Origin: CATOSK01 sp034423195
Lineage (GTDB): Bacteria > Chloroflexota > Dehalococcoidia > Lucifugimonadales > UBA3495
Assembly (NCBI GenBank): GCA_034423195.1
Contig: DAOUIZ010000043.1
Location: 23,000-86,999, forward strand
DNA length: 64,000 bases
Direction: 5' to 3'
Shown here: positions 51,376 through 61,539 of the stretch, in pieces
Layout of the letters: the number at the start of each line of letters is the position of its first letter
Position numbering within the stretch: the stretch's first letter is position 1
The notes under the pieces: model-generated
Database searches by the model: none
The model's input: only the letters and a program-made list of their open reading frames with translations
What the model was told of the DNA's origin: nothing
Position numbers and translations under genes: made by a program

Positions 51376-51898
51376 ACTGGACTCCGGCGGCGACCTCCGC
51401 CGACTCCGCTTCCTGCCGCAGGCGGGCCAGGGCTGCCTCGATGGCCTTGTCCACCGCGTCTTCGGGACTGGCGGCCTCTACGACCCCGTCCACGATGGGG
51501 TCGCCGTCCCCCTTGATGGCTAGCTTCCAGGTGCTCAGTCCAATGACTGGAATCCCGTCCCCCAGGGCATGGGCGATTTCAGACAGGGTCCCGAAAGCCC
51601 CGCCCACCGCGATTACCGCGTCGCCCGTGTTAACCACGATGACGTTCCGTGCGTACCCGATGGTGGTGACGATGGGGATGTCCACGTAGTTGTTGGACTC
51701 CCGGGAGGTCCGTCCCGGCAGAATCCCGATGGTCAGCCCCCCGGCGGCCTTGGCCCCCCGGCAGACGGCTTCCATGACCCCCGTCTTGCCGCCGCAGGCC
51801 ACCATCACGTTGCGCCGGGCCAGGAGGCGGCCCACCTCCTCCGCCAGTTCAACGTGCTCCGGCTTGGCCGTGCTGCCGCCGATAACCGAAATAATCAT
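51365..51898 (-). CDS. TIGR00725/LOG-like nucleotide-binding protein
   Basis: 177 residues. Rossmann-type start SVIGGSTAKP, then GGKTGVMEAVCRGAKAAGG and AVGGAFGTLSEIAHAL, where GGxGTxxE is the LOG-family motif. Related enzymes hydrolyse cytokinin riboside 5'-monophosphates; TIGR00725 members have no firm function. It leads the eno transcription unit. Confidence 0.82.
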   Translation of the reverse strand: MIISVIGGSTAKPEHVELAEEVGRLLARRNVMVACGGKTGVMEAVCRGAKAAGGLTIGILPGRTSRESNNYVDIPIVTTIGYARNVIVVNTGDAVIAVGGAFGTLSEIAHALGDGIPVIGLSTWKLAIKGDGDPIVDGVVEAASPEDAVDKAIEAALARLRQEAESAEVAAGVQYDR

Positions 51899-51998
51899 CG
51901 GGCTGATTACCTCTCCATGCTCCCCGGTTAGGAAAAACCCCGCGAATCAGACGCCAATTATAGCAGAGCAGCCGTCTGCCTCTTGCGGCGTCCCGGCG

Positions 51999-53576
51999 TC
52001 AGGGTACCGGCGCGTTGGGCAGCACCGCCCGGCTGGCAACCTCCGCCCAGTCCAGCAGCGGGGCCGGATACACCCCCAGCCATATCACCACCACCAGTGC
52101 AACCCCCAGCACCGCCAGCAGCACCGGCGCAGGCCGCGCCAGCGGGGGCCCGGATGGTTCCGGCTCATTGTGGTGGGAGCCGTGGCCGTCGTGACCGTCG
52201 CCGTGAGGCTCTCCCCCGGGTTGGTCATGCTCGGGAGGCGCCCCGGCAGCCAGCGCCGGCTGGATGTACATCTGACGGATTACCTGCAGGTAGTAGTACA
52301 GGGAAATCAGGCTGGTGAAAATTGCCAGCCCCGCCAGCCAGAGGAATCCCCCGTCGGCCACCGCGGTGAACAGGTAGAACTTGGCGGTGAACCCCACGAA
52401 GATGGGCAGGCCCGCCAGGGAGAACAGTCCCATGGCGATGCAGGCCGCCAGCAGCGGCTGCCGGTCTGCCAGTCCGGCCACGCTGGCAATCTCCTCCTCT
52501 CCGGTCATGTTGAAGAAGGAGATCAGCGCCGCAAACACCAGCATATTGGTAATGGAGTAGGCAACCAGGTAGAAAATGACCCCGTTGGCCGCCAGCAGCG
52601 ACCCGGACGACAGGGCCGCGATACCCGCCAGCGCGTACCCTACGTGGCCGATGCTGGAGTAGGCCATCAACCGCTTCACGTTGCTCTGCGCCAAAGCCAC
52701 CAGGTTGCCCACCAGCATCGTCACTGTCGCCAGTCCCGCCAGGACGTACTGCAGGTCGGCCCACCGCTCCGCCGCCGGAATCAACCCCTCCGCCGCCAGC
52801 CGGATGACCAGGGCAAAGGCCGCCGTCTTGGAGGCAATGGCCAGGTATGCCGTCACCGGCAGCGGCGCGCCCTCGTAGGCGTCCGGCGCCCACATGTGGA
52901 ACGGAACCGCCGACAGCTTGAATCCCAGCCCCACCAGGATCAATGCCCAGCCCACCCACAGGGCCGGATTGACCTCGTTCAGCCCGGCCAGCGCCTCGCT
53001 GATTTCCAGGAAGCGCGTCGTCCCCAGCGCTCCGTAGACCATGCTGACGCCGTAGAGCAGGATGGCCGACGAGAAGGCCCCGACGATGATGTACTTGATG
53101 GATGCCTCGTTGGACTTGGCGTTCCCCAGCCCGTAGGCCACCATCACGTACAGGCTGAAACTCAAAAGCTCCAGGGAGATATAAGCGGTGAGCAGCTCCC
53201 GGGACATGGCCATCAGGTTCATTCCCAGGATGGAGAAGAGGATGAGTCCGTAGAACTCCCCGGCGTGGTCCAGGTGCTGCTTCACGAAGTCGATGGAGCT
53301 CAGGATGACGAACACGCCAATGGCCAGGAAGACAATCTTGAAGAAGAGGGAGAACCCGTCCACGGCCAGCAGCCCGCCGTACAGGGCCTCCGTCTGCCCG
53401 TTGAGCATGAACAGGGACAAGATGGCCAGTCCGACCAGCCCCAGCACCGACAGCCACGCCAGCAGGTCTTTCCGGTCCTCCGGCAGAAACAGGTCCACGA
53501 CGAACACCAGCAGCGCCAGTCCCGCCAGGGCGAACTCCGGCGTCAGCAGGTGGATGTTTTCGGTCAGCGAGTTCAT
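51999..53576 (-). CDS. nuoN: NADH-quinone oxidoreductase subunit N
   Basis: 525 residues, ~14 helices, antiporter-like proton channel of complex I. Typical motifs: LSLELLSFSLYVMVAYG near helix 4-5 and LSAVPFHMWAPDAYEGAPLPVTAYLA. A histidine-rich loop lies near residue 470 (HGDGHDGHGSHH). It is the last gene of the nuo operon. Confidence 0.95.
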   Translation of the reverse strand: MNSLTENIHLLTPEFALAGLALLVFVVDLFLPEDRKDLLAWLSVLGLVGLAILSLFMLNGQTEALYGGLLAVDGFSLFFKIVFLAIGVFVILSSIDFVKQHLDHAGEFYGLILFSILGMNLMAMSRELLTAYISLELLSFSLYVMVAYGLGNAKSNEASIKYIIVGAFSSAILLYGVSMVYGALGTTRFLEISEALAGLNEVNPALWVGWALILVGLGFKLSAVPFHMWAPDAYEGAPLPVTAYLAIASKTAAFALVIRLAAEGLIPAAERWADLQYVLAGLATVTMLVGNLVALAQSNVKRLMAYSSIGHVGYALAGIAALSSGSLLAANGVIFYLVAYSITNMLVFAALISFFNMTGEEEIASVAGLADRQPLLAACIAMGLFSLAGLPIFVGFTAKFYLFTAVADGGFLWLAGLAIFTSLISLYYYLQVIRQMYIQPALAAGAPPEHDQPGGEPHGDGHDGHGSHHNEPEPSGPPLARPAPVLLAVLGVALVVVIWLGVYPAPLLDWAEVASRAVLPNAPVP

Positions 53577-53581
53577 GTCGC

Positions 53582-55096
53582 CTAGAACATCCGCAGCACG
53601 GAGTCAACGCCCGTGTTGATTACGCGGAGCAGAGGAGCCGGCCACACGCCCACGACAATCAGGACCAGGACGAAGGCCCCGCCAACGGTCTTTTCCACCG
53701 GGCTGGCGTCGGTCAGGTGATCCCACTGCGGGTCCGCCTCCCCGAAGAAGGTGCGGGCCAGCAGCCGCAGGATATATACCGCGGTGATGGCCGCTCCCGC
53801 CACCGCCAGCACGGCCAGCGGCAGGTAGGTGCGGAATGCGCCCACGAACACCATGAACTCGGCGATGAACCCGCTCAGGCCCGGCAGTCCCAGCGATGCC
53901 AGTCCGGCGATGGCGAAGAAGAAGCTGGCCGTGCCCATCCGCTTCATCAGCCCGTTGAGGACGTTGATGTCCCGGATGTGGGAACGCTCGTAAATCGCCC
54001 CCACCATGGCGAACATCAGGGCCGTCATTATCCCGTGGGAGAACATCTGCAGCACCGCTCCCGCCAGTCCCACCGGATGCAGCGTGGCGATGCCCATGAT
54101 GACGTACCCCATGTGGCTCACGCTGGAGTACCCGATGATGTACTTCAGGTCCTGCTGGGATATGGCGGATATGGCCCCGTAGACCACGTTCACCGTGCCC
54201 AGCAGTATCAGGATGGGCATCCAGTTCTCCGCCCCCTCGGGCAGCAGGACCATCCCCACCCGGATGATACCGAAGGCCCCCAACTTCATCAGCACCCCTG
54301 CGTGGAGCATGGATACTCCGGTGGGCGCGGCCACGTGCCCGTCGGGAGACCAGGTGTGGAAGGGCCAGAGTCCCGCCAGCACCCCGAAGCCGATCATGAA
54401 CAGGGGAAACACCCAGTTCTGGAAGTCCTCGCTGAAGGCTCCGGCGGCCGCCAGCTCTCCCATCCGCACCATCGAGAAGGTTGGCGAGCCCTCGCCGGCG
54501 GCGGCGGTGTACATCGCCAGGATGCCGATCCAGATCAGGACGCTCCCCGCCACCAGGAATATCATCAGCTTCATCGCGCCGTATTCCTTGGTGCGGAGGA
54601 AAGTGACGAAGTCGGTGCTGCTGCCCCACACGCCGATGAGCAGGTACATGGGCAGCACCGCCAGCTCGTAGAAGAAGAACAGGAAGAACAGGTCCTGCAC
54701 CACGAACACGCCGAACACCCCCGACCCCAGCGCCAGCAACAGGACAAAGAAGTCCCGGGGCCGGCGGGTTATGGTCTGGGAAATCAGCACTGCCCCGAAC
54801 AGGACGATCCCGTTCAGCAACACCAGCGGCGCGGCGATGCCGTCCACAGCCAGGTGGAGGGAGATGTTCAGCGGCTCTCCCAGCCACTGGAACTCCCGAA
54901 CGAACTGGTACCCGCCCGCCCCGTAGTCGTAGCGGGCAAAGATGATGATGGACAGGACGAAGGTGACGAAGGAAACGAGGATGGCGAAGTACCAGGCCGG
55001 CTCCTGCCGGTCCTTGGGCAGGAACATGGCGATAATCGCCCCCGCCAGGGGAATGGCAATCACCAGGAACAGGGAGAGTTGGTCGAACTGCGTCAT
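53582..55096 (-). CDS. nuoM: NADH-quinone oxidoreductase subunit M
   Basis: 504 residues, proton-pumping antiporter-like subunit. WPFHTWSPDGHVAAPTGVSMLHAGVLMKLG (read in two parts: WPFHTWSPDGH then SMLHAGVLMK) is the NuoM signature, with lysine and glutamate residues of the channel. It starts 23 bases after nuoL. Confidence 0.96.
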   Translation of the reverse strand: MTQFDQLSLFLVIAIPLAGAIIAMFLPKDRQEPAWYFAILVSFVTFVLSIIIFARYDYGAGGYQFVREFQWLGEPLNISLHLAVDGIAAPLVLLNGIVLFGAVLISQTITRRPRDFFVLLLALGSGVFGVFVVQDLFFLFFFYELAVLPMYLLIGVWGSSTDFVTFLRTKEYGAMKLMIFLVAGSVLIWIGILAMYTAAAGEGSPTFSMVRMGELAAAGAFSEDFQNWVFPLFMIGFGVLAGLWPFHTWSPDGHVAAPTGVSMLHAGVLMKLGAFGIIRVGMVLLPEGAENWMPILILLGTVNVVYGAISAISQQDLKYIIGYSSVSHMGYVIMGIATLHPVGLAGAVLQMFSHGIMTALMFAMVGAIYERSHIRDINVLNGLMKRMGTASFFFAIAGLASLGLPGLSGFIAEFMVFVGAFRTYLPLAVLAVAGAAITAVYILRLLARTFFGEADPQWDHLTDASPVEKTVGGAFVLVLIVVGVWPAPLLRVINTGVDSVLRMF

Positions 55097-55119
55097 CCGC
55101 TCTTGACCGCCCGATCCCG

Positions 55120-57045
55120 CTACGCCGCCTGCATCCAGACGATGATGGCCAGGGCGATTGCGCCCAGGGTCATTCCCAGCGCGTAGGTGTAGGCGTGGCC
55201 GGTGACGTGGACCCGCAGGGCCACTCCGAAGCGGCGCACAGTGTTGGCCGGCCCGTTCACCCCCACATCATTCACCACCGCCCGGTCAGTCCATCCAACG
55301 GCCCTGGCCAGAATCAATACCCCCTTGTCGATGACGAACTGGTACAGCTCGTCCACCAGGTACTTGTTTTCCGCCAGCCGCAGCGCCGCGCTGACCCGGC
55401 TCTTCATCCCGTCAATGGAAACGCTCTTGCGGACGTAGACCAGCCAGGCCAGGACAAAGGCTCCCACCGCCAGGATGATCGACACCGCCCCCAGCCAGGG
55501 CAGGAAGTGGAATCCCTCGGCGTGGTCGTAGAAGACGAAGTGGCCGATGCCGTCGTAGGGGCCCGGCCAGTTGAAGGTCATCAGCCCGAATACGAGGGCC
55601 AGGACCGCCAGCAGGGCCATCGTTATTGCCATCGTTGGCGGAGCGTCGTGGACGTGCTCATGCTCCGGGTTCAGGTTCCCGAAGAACACCGTGAACATGG
55701 CCCGCGCCATGTACAGGGCGCTCAGGAAGGCGGTCAGCAGGGTGAACACGATGAACACCGGCGGCAGGTTCTTGTTCACCGCTATCAGGATTTCGTCCTT
55801 GCTCCAGAACCCGGCCAGGATGGGTATGCCTCCCAGCGACAGCGCCCCTATCGAGAACAGCAGCGCCGTCAGGGGCATCACCTTCCGCAGCCCGCCCATC
55901 TTGCGGATGTCCAGCTCGTCGGTGCTGTGCATCACGCTGCCCGCCCCCAGGAACAGCAGCGCCTTGGAGAAGCCGTGGGCCAGCAGGTGGAAAATGGCGG
56001 CGGTGTATCCAAACGCGCCCAGGGCCAGCATCATCAGTCCCAGGTGGCTGATGGTGGAGTAGGCCAGGATGCGCTTCAGGTCGGTGGCGACCAGGGCGAT
56101 GGTTGAGGAACCCAGGGCGGTCACCAGCCCGACGATGGCAACGATCATCAGGGCGTAGTCGGAAGCTTCAAAGATGGGGAAGGCGCGGGCCACCAGGTAA
56201 ACGCCCGCCACGACCATTGTGGCCGCGTGGATCAGCGCGCTCACCGGCGTCGGGCCTTCCATCGCGTCCGGCAGCCAGACGTGGAGGGGAAACTGGGCCG
56301 ACTTGCCCGCCGCTCCGGCAAACAGCAGCAGGGCGGCGGCGGTGGCCGTTCCCTGGCCGATGGCCCCGCTCTGGACCGCGTCGAAGGCGGCGGTCATGCT
56401 GAAGCTGCCCACCTCCCGCCACAGTAGCAGTATCCCGATGAGCAGTCCCACGTCCCCGATGCGGGTCACGATGAATGCCTTCTTGGCTGCCTCCCGTGCC
56501 GACGGCCGCTCGAACCAGAAGCCAATCAGCAGGTAGGAACATAACCCCACCAGCTCCCAGGCCACGTACAGGAGCAGGAAGTTGTCCGCCACCGCCAGCG
56601 TCAGCATGGCGGCGATGAACAGGGCGTGGAAGGCGAAGTACCAGTCCAGCCGCGGGTCGCCGTGCATGTATCCCAGGGAGTAGACCTGCACCATTAGGGC
56701 CACGAAGGTTATCAGGCCGATCATCACCACGGTCAGCGGGTCGATCAGGATGCCCCAGTTGAGGCTGATTCTCTCCCCTTCTCCGGCGTCGCCCGTCAGC
56801 CCGGCCTCGAACCAATTGACGCTGTACTCGCAGGTCAGCGAGCCGGTGTGGCCGCTCTCGGCGCATCCGGCCGTGTCCGGCGACGCCCCTATGAAGGAGA
56901 ACAGCACCAGCCAGAAAAGAGCGAATCCCCCGGCTATGGCCAGGATGGACAGGGGCGACCCCTTCCCCGGCAGGTACTTCCCGAACAGGACGATCAGGGG
57001 AACAGCAACGAAGCTGAAAACGGGTATCAGCCAAGCCCACTCCAT
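55120..57045 (-). CDS. nuoL: NADH-quinone oxidoreductase subunit L
   Basis: 641 residues, the longest antiporter-like subunit. FPLHVWLPDAMEGPTPVSAL and IHAATMVVAGVYL are the subunit L fingerprint, and the C-terminal part has the lateral-helix region after residue ~520. There is a 72-base gap to nuoK. Confidence 0.96.
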   Translation of the reverse strand: MEWAWLIPVFSFVAVPLIVLFGKYLPGKGSPLSILAIAGGFALFWLVLFSFIGASPDTAGCAESGHTGSLTCEYSVNWFEAGLTGDAGEGERISLNWGILIDPLTVVMIGLITFVALMVQVYSLGYMHGDPRLDWYFAFHALFIAAMLTLAVADNFLLLYVAWELVGLCSYLLIGFWFERPSAREAAKKAFIVTRIGDVGLLIGILLLWREVGSFSMTAAFDAVQSGAIGQGTATAAALLLFAGAAGKSAQFPLHVWLPDAMEGPTPVSALIHAATMVVAGVYLVARAFPIFEASDYALMIVAIVGLVTALGSSTIALVATDLKRILAYSTISHLGLMMLALGAFGYTAAIFHLLAHGFSKALLFLGAGSVMHSTDELDIRKMGGLRKVMPLTALLFSIGALSLGGIPILAGFWSKDEILIAVNKNLPPVFIVFTLLTAFLSALYMARAMFTVFFGNLNPEHEHVHDAPPTMAITMALLAVLALVFGLMTFNWPGPYDGIGHFVFYDHAEGFHFLPWLGAVSIILAVGAFVLAWLVYVRKSVSIDGMKSRVSAALRLAENKYLVDELYQFVIDKGVLILARAVGWTDRAVVNDVGVNGPANTVRRFGVALRVHVTGHAYTYALGMTLGAIALAIIVWMQAA

Positions 57046-57129
57046 GCTAGGCAGCCGCCTCCGTCACGGACCGGGGGCTGAGGGGAAAAGGGAAAGGAGC
57101 GGGGATGCTGTGCAGGTGATTCAACGGGG

Positions 57130-57450
57130 CTACCATTTCATCAGGTTGATTTCGTCCAGGTTCACCGTGGCCCGGTTGCGGTACATCCGCAGCACGATGG
57201 CCAGCGCCAGCCCCACTTCGGCGGCGGCTACGGTGATGACGAAGATGGCTATTATCTGCCCGTCGAAGTGGGCGAATTTGCCCATGCCGTTCAGGTGCGA
57301 AGCGACGGCGATGAGGTTGATGTTCACCGCGTTCAGCATCAGCTCGATGGACATGATTATCAGGACCGCGCTCCGGCGGGCCAGCACGCCGTACATCCCG
57401 ATAACGAACAGCGCGGCGCTGAGCAGTTGGAAGTAGAGCAGGGGAGTCAA
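57130..57450 (-). CDS. nuoK: NADH-quinone oxidoreductase subunit K
   Basis: 106 residues, three helices; conserved glutamates in MSIELMLNAVNIN and VAAAEVGLALAIVL are proton-path residues. It abuts nuoJ with no gap. Confidence 0.95.
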   Translation of the reverse strand: MTPLLYFQLLSAALFVIGMYGVLARRSAVLIIMSIELMLNAVNINLIAVASHLNGMGKFAHFDGQIIAIFVITVAAAEVGLALAIVLRMYRNRATVNLDEINLMKW

Positions 57451-57939
57451 CTAGCCCTCTCCCCGGGAGCCGGCTCGGGCGATGATGATTGCCCCGATCA
57501 GCGCCACCAGCAGCACCAGCGATGCCACCTCGAAGGGAATCGCCCAGCGGGTGAACAGCGAGTTGGCCAGCTCCGCGAACCCCGGCCCCTGGGGCGCTGA
57601 TTCCACCCGGGGGCTCTGCCAGAAGGAGACGACGATGACCGCTCCCATTGCCACCGCCGCCAGCGCGGCCAGCGGCCACTGGGCGTTGGCGGAGACGCGG
57701 GGGTAGTCCGAGGACCGGGTCAGCATGATGGCGAACAGCAGGACGATGATAATTGCCCCGCCGTAGATTAGCACCTGCACCAGCGCCAGGAACTCGGTGA
57801 ACAGCAGCAGGTAGATTCCCGCCACGGCGGTCAGGGACAGCAGCAGGAACAGGGCGGCGTGGACGACGTTGCGGGTCAACACAACCCCCAGTCCTCCCGC
57901 CAGCGTCAGCCCTCCCAGGGCAATGAAAAGCCAGTCCAT
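57451..57939 (-). CDS. nuoJ: NADH-quinone oxidoreductase subunit J
   Basis: 162 residues, five helices; LVQVLIYGGAIIIVLLFAIML is the NuoJ helix-3 signature with the pi-bulge tyrosine. Confidence 0.94.
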   Translation of the reverse strand: MDWLFIALGGLTLAGGLGVVLTRNVVHAALFLLLSLTAVAGIYLLLFTEFLALVQVLIYGGAIIIVLLFAIMLTRSSDYPRVSANAQWPLAALAAVAMGAVIVVSFWQSPRVESAPQGPGFAELANSLFTRWAIPFEVASLVLLVALIGAIIIARAGSRGEG

Positions 57940-58049
57940 CGGTCAGCTACCGCGTTCCATGCTGTGAAGATAGGACGGATTCGCGCGAATAAAGAGCCGC
58001 TGTCGGGGCGGCTCCGGGATGCCGGGGACGTTGGCTCGACGCAGGCAAC

Positions 58050-58607
58050 TTACTCACCGGCTCCCGCCGCGGCGGTTTCCTTTTCCTCGGCGGCGGCCTT
58101 GGCGGCGGCTTCGGCCTCCTGCTTCTGCTTGGCCAGGACCGTGGGGGGAATCCAGGCGGTCTCGGCCTGGAACTTCTTCCCGATTTCCAGGAGGGCGGGC
58201 AGGTCCACCCGGTCGCCGTTGCGCTGGTAGGTGCTCATTTCGTGTTCGTGGCTCATCACGATGGCGTCGAAGTTGCACAACTCTACGCAAATTCCACAAA
58301 GGATGCAACGGTTCAGGTTGATCTCGAAGTAGTCGATGATCTTCCGCCGCGAGCTGTCCCCGGACTCGTGCAGCGGGTTGTCCTTCATGCTCGCCGACAT
58401 GCACTGGGTGGGGCAGTTGCGGATACAGACCATGCAGCCGGTGCAGAAGGGTTCCGGCACGGCATCGTCCCACGTCAACGCCGGAAATCCCATGAAACGG
58501 TCCTGTACCGGCGTCGGGACGGTGGGGTATTGGCGCGTCACCGGCTTCCGCATCCCCTTCACGGCGGACGCGAAGGTCAGCATCATTCCCTTGACACTGT
58601 TCAGCAT
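58050..58607 (-). CDS. nuoI: NADH-quinone oxidoreductase subunit I
   Basis: 185 residues; two 4Fe-4S sites: CTGCMVCIRNCPTQC and CILCGICVELCNF. It hands electrons to NuoB. The C-terminal ~40 residues are an alanine/glutamate-rich extension beyond the usual core. Confidence 0.95.
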   Translation of the reverse strand: MLNSVKGMMLTFASAVKGMRKPVTRQYPTVPTPVQDRFMGFPALTWDDAVPEPFCTGCMVCIRNCPTQCMSASMKDNPLHESGDSSRRKIIDYFEINLNRCILCGICVELCNFDAIVMSHEHEMSTYQRNGDRVDLPALLEIGKKFQAETAWIPPTVLAKQKQEAEAAAKAAAEEKETAAAGAGE

Positions 58608-58620
58608 TGGCCAACCCTCC

Positions 58621-59781
58621 TTAGCGCGAACCGGCGGCCGGGCGCCGGGCGGATGCGGCGGCCCGCCTTTCCGCCAGCTGCTTTTCCTGCCGGGCCTTGA
58701 TCTCGGCGACGCGGCGGACCGGCGCCATCATTCTCCGGTATATCAGGTATCCCACCACCCCCAGCCCCGCCAGCGACATCAGCGTGAGGCTCCAGGCCGG
58801 CCAGTCGTAGAACAGGTAAATGGCGGTTATTACGATGGTATAGAACGCTAATGGCACCATCACCTTCCAGGCGAAGGCCATCAGCTGATCGATGCGCAGC
58901 CTCGGAAAAGTCCCCCGTATCCAGAACACGACCATCACCAGGGCGTAGACCTTGATGAGGAACCAGACCACTCCCGGCAGCACCGGCCCCAGCCATCCCC
59001 CCAGGAAGAGCAGGGCCGCCAGGGCGGCGATGGCGAAGGTGTTGATGTACTCGGCCAGGAAGAAGACCGCCCAGTGCGCGCCGCTGTACTCCACGAAGGG
59101 CCCGCCCACGACTTCCGACTCGGCGTGGTAGATGTCGAAGGGAGTGCGTCCCACTTCCGCCAACCCGGCGATGAAGAAAATCGCCAACCCCAGCGGCAGG
59201 ACCAGGACGTAAAGGATCGGGTTCTGGTTTTCGACGATCACCCGCAGGTCCAGGGATTGGGCCAGCATCCCCACCGCCACCACCACCAGGATTACCGGAA
59301 TCTCGTAGCTGATTAGCTGCGCCGCGGAGCGCAGTCCCCCCAAAACACCGTACTTGTTGGCCGAACCCCATCCCGCCAGCACCAACCCCAGGATGCCCAC
59401 CACCGCGAAGGCGGTGATGTAGAACAGGCCCAGTTCCAGGTTCTTGATTACCAGGTTCTGGGCGGCGGGAATGGTCACCCAGATCATGAACGCCGACACC
59501 ACGACGATTACCGGCGCCACCCAGAAAATTGCCTTGTCCGATTCGGTCGGCAGGATGTCTTCCTTGATCAGCAGCTTGATGGCGTCGGCTACCGGCTGCA
59601 TCAGTCCCATCGGGCCGGTGCGGGTGGGGCCGAGGCGGAGCTGCAGCCGTCCCAGGGCTTTCCGCTCCAGCCAGACCATGGACAGCACCACCACCGACAG
59701 GCCCCCGAAAAGGGCAAACAACGCAACGAGGATCCAGGCCACGTCCAGGAGGGATACGGCAAGCAAAACGGGAGAGGCCAT
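58621..59781 (-). CDS. nuoH: NADH-quinone oxidoreductase subunit H
   Basis: 386 residues, eight helices, quinone-site subunit. RKALGRLQLRLGPTRTGPMG (start of the family) and ESEVVGGPFVEYSG are diagnostic. The start shares one base with the nuoD stop. A charged 30-residue tail follows the last helix. Confidence 0.95.
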   Translation of the reverse strand: MASPVLLAVSLLDVAWILVALFALFGGLSVVVLSMVWLERKALGRLQLRLGPTRTGPMGLMQPVADAIKLLIKEDILPTESDKAIFWVAPVIVVVSAFMIWVTIPAAQNLVIKNLELGLFYITAFAVVGILGLVLAGWGSANKYGVLGGLRSAAQLISYEIPVILVVVAVGMLAQSLDLRVIVENQNPILYVLVLPLGLAIFFIAGLAEVGRTPFDIYHAESEVVGGPFVEYSGAHWAVFFLAEYINTFAIAALAALLFLGGWLGPVLPGVVWFLIKVYALVMVVFWIRGTFPRLRIDQLMAFAWKVMVPLAFYTIVITAIYLFYDWPAWSLTLMSLAGLGVVGYLIYRRMMAPVRRVAEIKARQEKQLAERRAAASARRPAAGSR

Positions 59782-60911
59782 CAGCGGTCCACCTCTCCCA
59801 GGACGATATCCAGCGAGCCGAGGATGACCACCGAGTCGGCCACCCAGGCCTCCCTCAGCAGCGCCTTCAGGGCGGACAGGTTGCAGAAGGACGGCGGGCG
59901 CACCTTCAGGCGGTAGGGACGGTCGGCCCCCTTGCTCACCAGGTACACGCCGATCTCCCCCCGGGGATTCTCAGCCCGGACGTAGACCTCCCCCTCCGGG
60001 GGCCGGATGAGCCGGCGTCCCAGGGAGGACGTGACCGGGCCGTCGGGCATCTGCTCCAGGGCCTGCTCTATGATGTGCATGGACTGGTACATTTCCTGCA
60101 CCCGCACCCAGTGCCGGTCCCAGCAGTCCCCGTCCAGCCCCACCGGAACGTCGAAGTCGAAGCGGTCGTAGACGGAATAGGGTTGGGCCTTGCGGACGTC
60201 GTACTCCACGCCGCAGCCCCGCAGGCAGGGGCCGGTCAGCCCGTAGTCGATGGCCTCTTCGGCGGATATTACCCCCACGTCCTTCATGCGGGACAGGAAT
60301 ATCTCGTTGAAGGTGAGGATGTTGTCGCTTTCCACAATGTCTTCGTAGAGGAGGGGCAGCAGGTCCCGCACCATGGTCTCGAAGTTGTCCGGCAGGTCCT
60401 CTTTCAGGCCCCCGATGCGGAAGTAGTTGTGCATCATCCGCGCTCCGGAAACGGCCTCGAACAGTGCCTGGATCCGCTCCCGCCCCCGGAAGGAGAACAT
60501 GGTGGGAGTCATCGCCCCTGCGTCCAGGCCAATGGTGCCGACGTAGAGCAGGTGGCTGGCGACCCGGTTCAGCTCGCAGAGGATCACCCGGACGTACTCG
60601 GAGCGTTCCGAGACCTCCAGCCCCATCAGCTTTTCCACCGCCTGGCAGTAGACCAGCTCGTTGTTGAAGTTGGCGACGTAGTCCAGCCGGTCGAACAGGG
60701 TGACTATCTGGTGGTACTGCTCCCCCTCGCAGATTTTCTCCGAGCCCCGGTGCAGGTAGCCGATGTGGGGCTCAACGTCAACAATCTTCTCGCCGTCAAT
60801 CCACAGCACCATGCGGAAGACGCCGTGGGTGGACGGGTGCTGCGGCCCCATGTTCAGGAGCAGTTCCACCGACTGGGCGTCGCGCCGTATTTCGCTGGCG
60901 ATTTCAGTCAT
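59781..60911 (-). CDS. nuoD: NADH-quinone oxidoreductase subunit D
   Basis: 376 residues. The quinone-site motif GPQHPSTHGVFRM and RLDYVANFNNE identify NuoD, and the C-terminal ENPRGEIGVYLVSKG and GSLDIVLGEVDR are typical. It follows two HicB-like genes that separate it from nuoC. Confidence 0.96.
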   Translation of the reverse strand: MTEIASEIRRDAQSVELLLNMGPQHPSTHGVFRMVLWIDGEKIVDVEPHIGYLHRGSEKICEGEQYHQIVTLFDRLDYVANFNNELVYCQAVEKLMGLEVSERSEYVRVILCELNRVASHLLYVGTIGLDAGAMTPTMFSFRGRERIQALFEAVSGARMMHNYFRIGGLKEDLPDNFETMVRDLLPLLYEDIVESDNILTFNEIFLSRMKDVGVISAEEAIDYGLTGPCLRGCGVEYDVRKAQPYSVYDRFDFDVPVGLDGDCWDRHWVRVQEMYQSMHIIEQALEQMPDGPVTSSLGRRLIRPPEGEVYVRAENPRGEIGVYLVSKGADRPYRLKVRPPSFCNLSALKALLREAWVADSVVILGSLDIVLGEVDR

Positions 60912-60928
60912 TTACGATCACGGCAACT

Positions 60929-61210
60929 TCATTCAGGGCTTCCAAAAAACCGGATGGTGGGCTCCCGGGGAGGCTCCACCAGGCTGCTCATCCAGACCTC
61001 GTCATTATCGTAGAACCCGGCTTCGATCAGCACCTCGTCCAGGATTCCCAGCTTCTCGCAGTCCTCCAGGTAGAGCACAATTTCTCGCCGGAGGGCGGTC
61101 CTCGCCTCCTCCTCGGTGTCCCCGAACCCGGTCATTATCAACTCCGGGCAGAACGCCTGGTGGGCGCCGTCAACCTGGGTTGTCTCAATCTGGTAAACGA
61201 TCCTGTCCAC
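60929..61210 (-). CDS. HicB-like small protein 1 inside the nuo operon
   Basis: 93 residues from a GTG. A beta strand (DRIVYQIETTQVDGAHQAFCPEL) and helix (GDTEEEARTALRREIVLYLEDC) give the UPF0150/HicB partial-RNase-H pattern. There is no DNA-binding domain and no HicA nearby. It lies 17 bases before nuoD; the location suggests passive hitchhiking or an operon regulator. Confidence 0.65.
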   Translation of the reverse strand: MDRIVYQIETTQVDGAHQAFCPELIMTGFGDTEEEARTALRREIVLYLEDCEKLGILDEVLIEAGFYDNDEVWMSSLVEPPREPTIRFFGSPE

Positions 61211-61266
61211 GCTGTTTAATGCCGCACCCGACGATGCTTCTCGCCCGCTCCGTTCACCCGCTCCGT

Positions 61267-61512
61267 TCAGCCGATGAACTCCAGGCAGATTTCCGTGTCG
61301 TCTTCCAGTCCGGGAAACCCCGCGTCCGTCAAAGCCTGCCCCAGGCTCTCGTCGGCCTGCCGCAGCTCAATCCACGAGCGGACCACGTCCACCAGGTCGT
61401 CCTGGGCCATCCGTGCCGTTTCTCCCTCCCCCTGGAGTTCCAGCGAAGCGAGCAATGCAAGGTAACCGTCCCCGGTCGACTCCACCGTGGCGGTCAGCAC
61501 CAGCCGTTCCAT
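61267..61512 (-). CDS. HicB-like small protein 2 inside the nuo operon
   Basis: 81 residues with the same strand-helix pattern as its neighbour (VLTATVESTGDGYLALLASLEL then GETARMAQDDLVDVVRSW), suggesting duplication. No HicA partner. It lies 27 bases after nuoC. Confidence 0.6.
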   Translation of the reverse strand: MERLVLTATVESTGDGYLALLASLELQGEGETARMAQDDLVDVVRSWIELRQADESLGQALTDAGFPGLEDDTEICLEFIG

Positions 61513-61539
61513 CCCCGGGTCTCCGGTTTCATCAATAAC

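Noticed and set aside
51690..53585. 631-codon plus-strand frame over nuoN and the LOG-like gene
   Set aside because: Antisense shadow; low-complexity Gln/Arg/His-rich sequence with no domain.
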